Shown here: positions 7,109-9,421 of the stretch, piece by piece
Numbering within the stretch: position 1 is the first letter of the stretch
Layout: each line of letters starts with the position of its first letter
From: Bacteroidales bacterium
GTDB lineage: Bacteria > Bacteroidota > Bacteroidia > Bacteroidales > B18-G4
Reading direction: 5' to 3'
Length of the DNA: 9,421 nucleotides
Assembly: GCA_030618905.1 (NCBI GenBank)
Contig: JAUXCL010000080.1
Coordinates: 1 to 9,421, forward strand
The notes under the pieces: model-generated
What the model was told of the DNA's origin: nothing
Databases searched by the model: none
What the model saw: only the letters and a program-made list of their open reading frames with translations
Made by a program: the position numbers and the translations under genes

Positions 7109-7948
7109 CTAATAAATCTCGAACAATTTCTTCTGAATCGCCTGGTTCATAACCCCTTCATGCATCTTCTTGATCAGCCCCGCTTTGCGTTTGTTGATGA
7201 TAATTTCTTCAATGCTCTTTGCAATGTAACCTATAGGGGCTGTATTGCCTTTTTTCACATATTGCCTGACAACTAATAAATAGATATTTTCATTGTCGTC
7301 AATTTCAAAAAAACTATTTTCAATTTTAAAATCTTCCTGGTTGAAAGCATGAAATGGGAACCTTCTTCTGATTGTGGATAAAGAAAACCAGCTGTTCTCA
7401 TCAAGATCATAACTCAATGCATGTTTTGGACATAGGACCTGAAGGGTATCCATGTCCGCCGGCTGATTGGAGCTCAATAGACCGCGGAAGTATATCAGCT
7501 TGTCTGATGCTTGCTCCACTTCAATAAAATCGATTTGAAAGATATCTTCTTTTGCCATGAAATTATGACGATATTTTTCATAATATTCCTCAATTTCAAA
7601 TTGTTCCACTATGGTGTCCAACTCCTGCAAGATGAATTTCCTTTCATATTCATAGATGATAAGGGAGTTCCTGTATTCTTCCATCTGATGGGTAAAGTCC
7701 TTCTGCTCCCGGGTGAGGTTCTTTTCAGCTTGTTGAACAAGTAATTTTTGCTTGATCCAGTTATTGATGAAATTTTTAACAATGATCAGACTGTCCCTGG
7801 CTGAACTTCCTTCAGGTATGATTCCTTCCATATTCGATTCATACAAATAGTTATCATATACCCGCGCCAGGACATGCTCTTCCCCGTCTTCCGAAGAAGG
7901 ATTACATGCTATAAGCAAAAGCAGGACAGCTATTTTTAAGTATCTCAA
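7109..7948 (-). CDS. SurA-like lipoprotein with degenerate parvulin domain
   Basis: Predicted lipoprotein of 279 residues. The N-terminus has a short signal sequence ending in the lipobox LIAC, with Cys15 as the lipidated residue followed by Asn. The body follows SurA layout: an N-terminal helical part at about 27-130 (INNWIKQKLLVQQAEKNL, then EIEEYYEKYRHNF), a middle part at about 136-232 in the parvulin position, and a C-terminal helix at about 245-275. The middle part shows no parvulin histidines and no GGxLG motif, so isomerase activity is unlikely and a chaperone role is inferred. The start is TTG: the upstream frame is closed by a TAA nine bases before it, and no downstream ATG keeps the signal sequence. 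It lies 9 bp after the upstream isomerase gene, in the same frame and separated by tandem TAA TAA. Alternative: an uncharacterised envelope lipoprotein. Confidence 0.8.
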   Translation of the reverse strand: MRYLKIAVLLLLIACNPSSEDGEEHVLARVYDNYLYESNMEGIIPEGSSARDSLIIVKNFINNWIKQKLLVQQAEKNLTREQKDFTHQMEEYRNSLIIYEYERKFILQELDTIVEQFEIEEYYEKYRHNFMAKEDIFQIDFIEVEQASDKLIYFRGLLSSNQPADMDTLQVLCPKHALSYDLDENSWFSLSTIRRRFPFHAFNQEDFKIENSFFEIDDNENIYLLVVRQYVKKGNTAPIGYIAKSIEEIIINKRKAGLIKKMHEGVMNQAIQKKLFEIY

Positions 7949-7957
7949 GGAGACTTA

Positions 7958-9421
7958 TTATTTTATTGTTGATAAAACTTCTTCATTGACCACTACGGGG
8001 TATTTTGCCTTCAACTCTTTGATCCATTCCTTCTCCAGGTAGTTTTGATAATCTGAAGTGATCAGTCCCCTGGCTTCATCAAGGGATTTAGGTTCCGGTG
8101 CTACGACAGCATTTATATTAGCAAAGAGAGATGCCTCTCCCGAAATCGCCCTGTTTTTCTTGAATTCCGGATATTCATTGATCATGAACACCTTGCTCAG
8201 GCCCCTGGCCCATGGCAGTTGATCGATAAAATTGTTATCTCCTCTTGAATAAAGCTGCTCATTTATGAAAACCGAAGTAATGGAATCATTGTTAAACCTT
8301 GTGAGAATTTTTTCTTTGTCTGTGCCTTTCTTTACAACTTTCCTTACCTGGCTGATCTCAATGTTTTCATTGACAATACAAATTGTTGCATCAAGCCGTT
8401 CTCCCCACATGTAATCACTTTTGTGTTCAGCATGGAATGCTTCCAGGCCTGTTGTATCTTTAATTGCCCTGGACCATACCTTTTCATCAGTAAGGTTAAA
8501 CAGCAATATGCCGTCATTATATTCATTCATCAGCATCCTGAAATCAGGGTGTTTTTCTTCCAGATGGCGGTCTTCGTATGCAACACATTGCTCTTCAACA
8601 AACATGTTATATTGGTCCCTGAAAAAGTCATCCAAAGGTTTCATTCCCCTGCGGCCCTGGTTTTTTTCTAAATATTTCCCAAGATCTTGCTGTGATTGTG
8701 TGAGCTCACCGAGTTCAAAAACAGGCTTGCTCATCCCATTGATCTTTTCAATAGTCCAGGCACTTTTCAGGAAGGAGGAGTCGAGTGTAGCATAAACTTC
8801 CTCTTTGGCCGAAGGATATTCTTTGAAATTGTATTCCTTCTTTATCTTATTGATGATGGATTCTTTTCCTTTCTGATACCTTGAATCTTTAACCATCCTT
8901 CTTTTGATATTCTCTTTTTCCTCTTCATAGGTCCCTGGCTTTTTTCTTTCAACAAGTTGAATGATGTGCCAGCCAAAAACAGTCAGCACAGGTTCTGAAT
9001 AATCTTCTGGCTTATCAAGTTCCTTGATTGCATCGATGAAATCAGGTACCATCCTGTTTGAGCCAAACCATGGCAATACGCCCCCTTTATCAACTGTTCC
9101 CTTATCATCTGAATACGTTTTGACCAGTGCTTCGAAAGTCTCACCTCCCTCGAGTTTCAGATAAATTTCATTGATCTTCTTCTCTTTATTGATGGAGTCT
9201 TCTGCAGTAGCATCGTTGGGAAATGACAGGTATATATGTGCAACTTTTGCTCTCCCCAGGGCTTCCTGTTTGTCGTTCACTTTAATGATATGATAACCAT
9301 AAGTTGTTCTTACAGGCATTGAAATGTCACCAATTTCCGTCTGGTATGACATTTCCTCAAAAGGATAGATCATGTCAAAAACTGAAAAATATCCAAGATC
9401 GCCCCCATTACCTTTTCTCGC
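7958..9421 (-). CDS. PpiC/SurA-family peptidyl-prolyl isomerase (5' end missing)
   Basis: Parvulin-type isomerase, probably periplasmic, whose start lies beyond the right edge. The frame stays open from an internal ATG at 9373 through the edge, and those 16 extra codons encode the conserved GGDLGYFS motif, so 9373 is not the true start. The visible 487 codons hold the end of one PpiC domain (GGDLGYFS, then YGYHIIKV), a complete second PpiC domain (VAHIYLSFP, GGVLPWFGSNRMVPDF, FGWHIIQLVERK) with both conserved histidines, and a long C-terminal part of over 300 residues with no catalytic motif. The C-terminus resembles large Bacteroidota isomerases of about 650-700 residues, so perhaps 150-200 residues are missing. 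It ends in TAA followed by a second TAA, 9 bp before the lipoprotein gene. Its signal peptide and promoter lie outside the window. Confidence 0.9.
   Translation of the reverse strand, partial: ARKGNGGDLGYFSVFDMIYPFEEMSYQTEIGDISMPVRTTYGYHIIKVNDKQEALGRAKVAHIYLSFPNDATAEDSINKEKKINEIYLKLEGGETFEALVKTYSDDKGTVDKGGVLPWFGSNRMVPDFIDAIKELDKPEDYSEPVLTVFGWHIIQLVERKKPGTYEEEKENIKRRMVKDSRYQKGKESIINKIKKEYNFKEYPSAKEEVYATLDSSFLKSAWTIEKINGMSKPVFELGELTQSQQDLGKYLEKNQGRRGMKPLDDFFRDQYNMFVEEQCVAYEDRHLEEKHPDFRMLMNEYNDGILLFNLTDEKVWSRAIKDTTGLEAFHAEHKSDYMWGERLDATICIVNENIEISQVRKVVKKGTDKEKILTRFNNDSITSVFINEQLYSRGDNNFIDQLPWARGLSKVFMINEYPEFKKNRAISGEASLFANINAVVAPEPKSLDEARGLITSDYQNYLEKEWIKELKAKYPVVVNEEVLSTIK

Noticed and set aside
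8344..8526. A 60-codon minus-strand frame inside the large isomerase gene
   Set aside because: It is in another frame of a gene with strong family similarity, and its protein has no recognisable features.
7958..9373. A complete isomerase gene starting at the ATG at 9373
   Set aside because: The frame continues upstream to the edge and encodes a conserved parvulin motif, so the ATG is internal.

Overview
The window looks like a piece of a Bacteroidota (Bacteroidetes) chromosome, probably an environmental member near the Bacteroidales. This rests on protein style (SurA-type isomerases and a TolC/HlyD/FtsX exporter of the Bacteroidota kind), moderate GC, very tight gene packing, and the lack of Shine-Dalgarno sequences before any gene. 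No rRNA or other marker fixes the taxonomy, so the assignment is an inference.

From 9421 down to 301 there is a single run of seven genes, all on the minus strand and therefore transcribed right to left. In order they are: a large two-domain parvulin-type peptidyl-prolyl isomerase whose 5' end lies beyond the right edge (9421-7958); a lipoprotein with SurA-like architecture and a degenerate isomerase domain (7948-7109); a SurA-type periplasmic chaperone/isomerase (7062-5689); a MoxR-family AAA+ ATPase (5668-4694); an HlyD-like membrane fusion protein (4686-3256); a MacB-like FtsX-domain ABC permease without an ATPase domain (3237-1873); and a TolC-like outer-membrane factor (1839-301). Gaps are 9, 46, 20, 7, 18 and 33 bp, so one polycistronic operon is likely, possibly with an internal start before the SurA gene.

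The first three proteins should act in the periplasm on outer-membrane protein folding, MoxR acts in the cytoplasm, and the last three form most of an ABC-type tripartite exporter spanning both membranes. The exporter lacks its nucleotide-binding subunit: no ABC ATPase is encoded in the window, so it must come from elsewhere. The co-location suggests that folding factors and an envelope exporter are made together, but the exporter's substrate cannot be read from the sequence.

The left 300 bp are non-coding and repeat-rich. They hold a GC-rich stretch with nested inverted repeats, a long A/T-rich hairpin, a small GC hairpin and a degenerate 7-bp tandem repeat of six units. This looks like a composite dispersed intergenic repeat. 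I see no canonical terminator after the operon. Apart from the missing ATPase, the unusual coupling of genes, the degenerate isomerase lipoprotein and this repeat block, the window is fairly ordinary Bacteroidota chromosome. I did not find a clearly new system.
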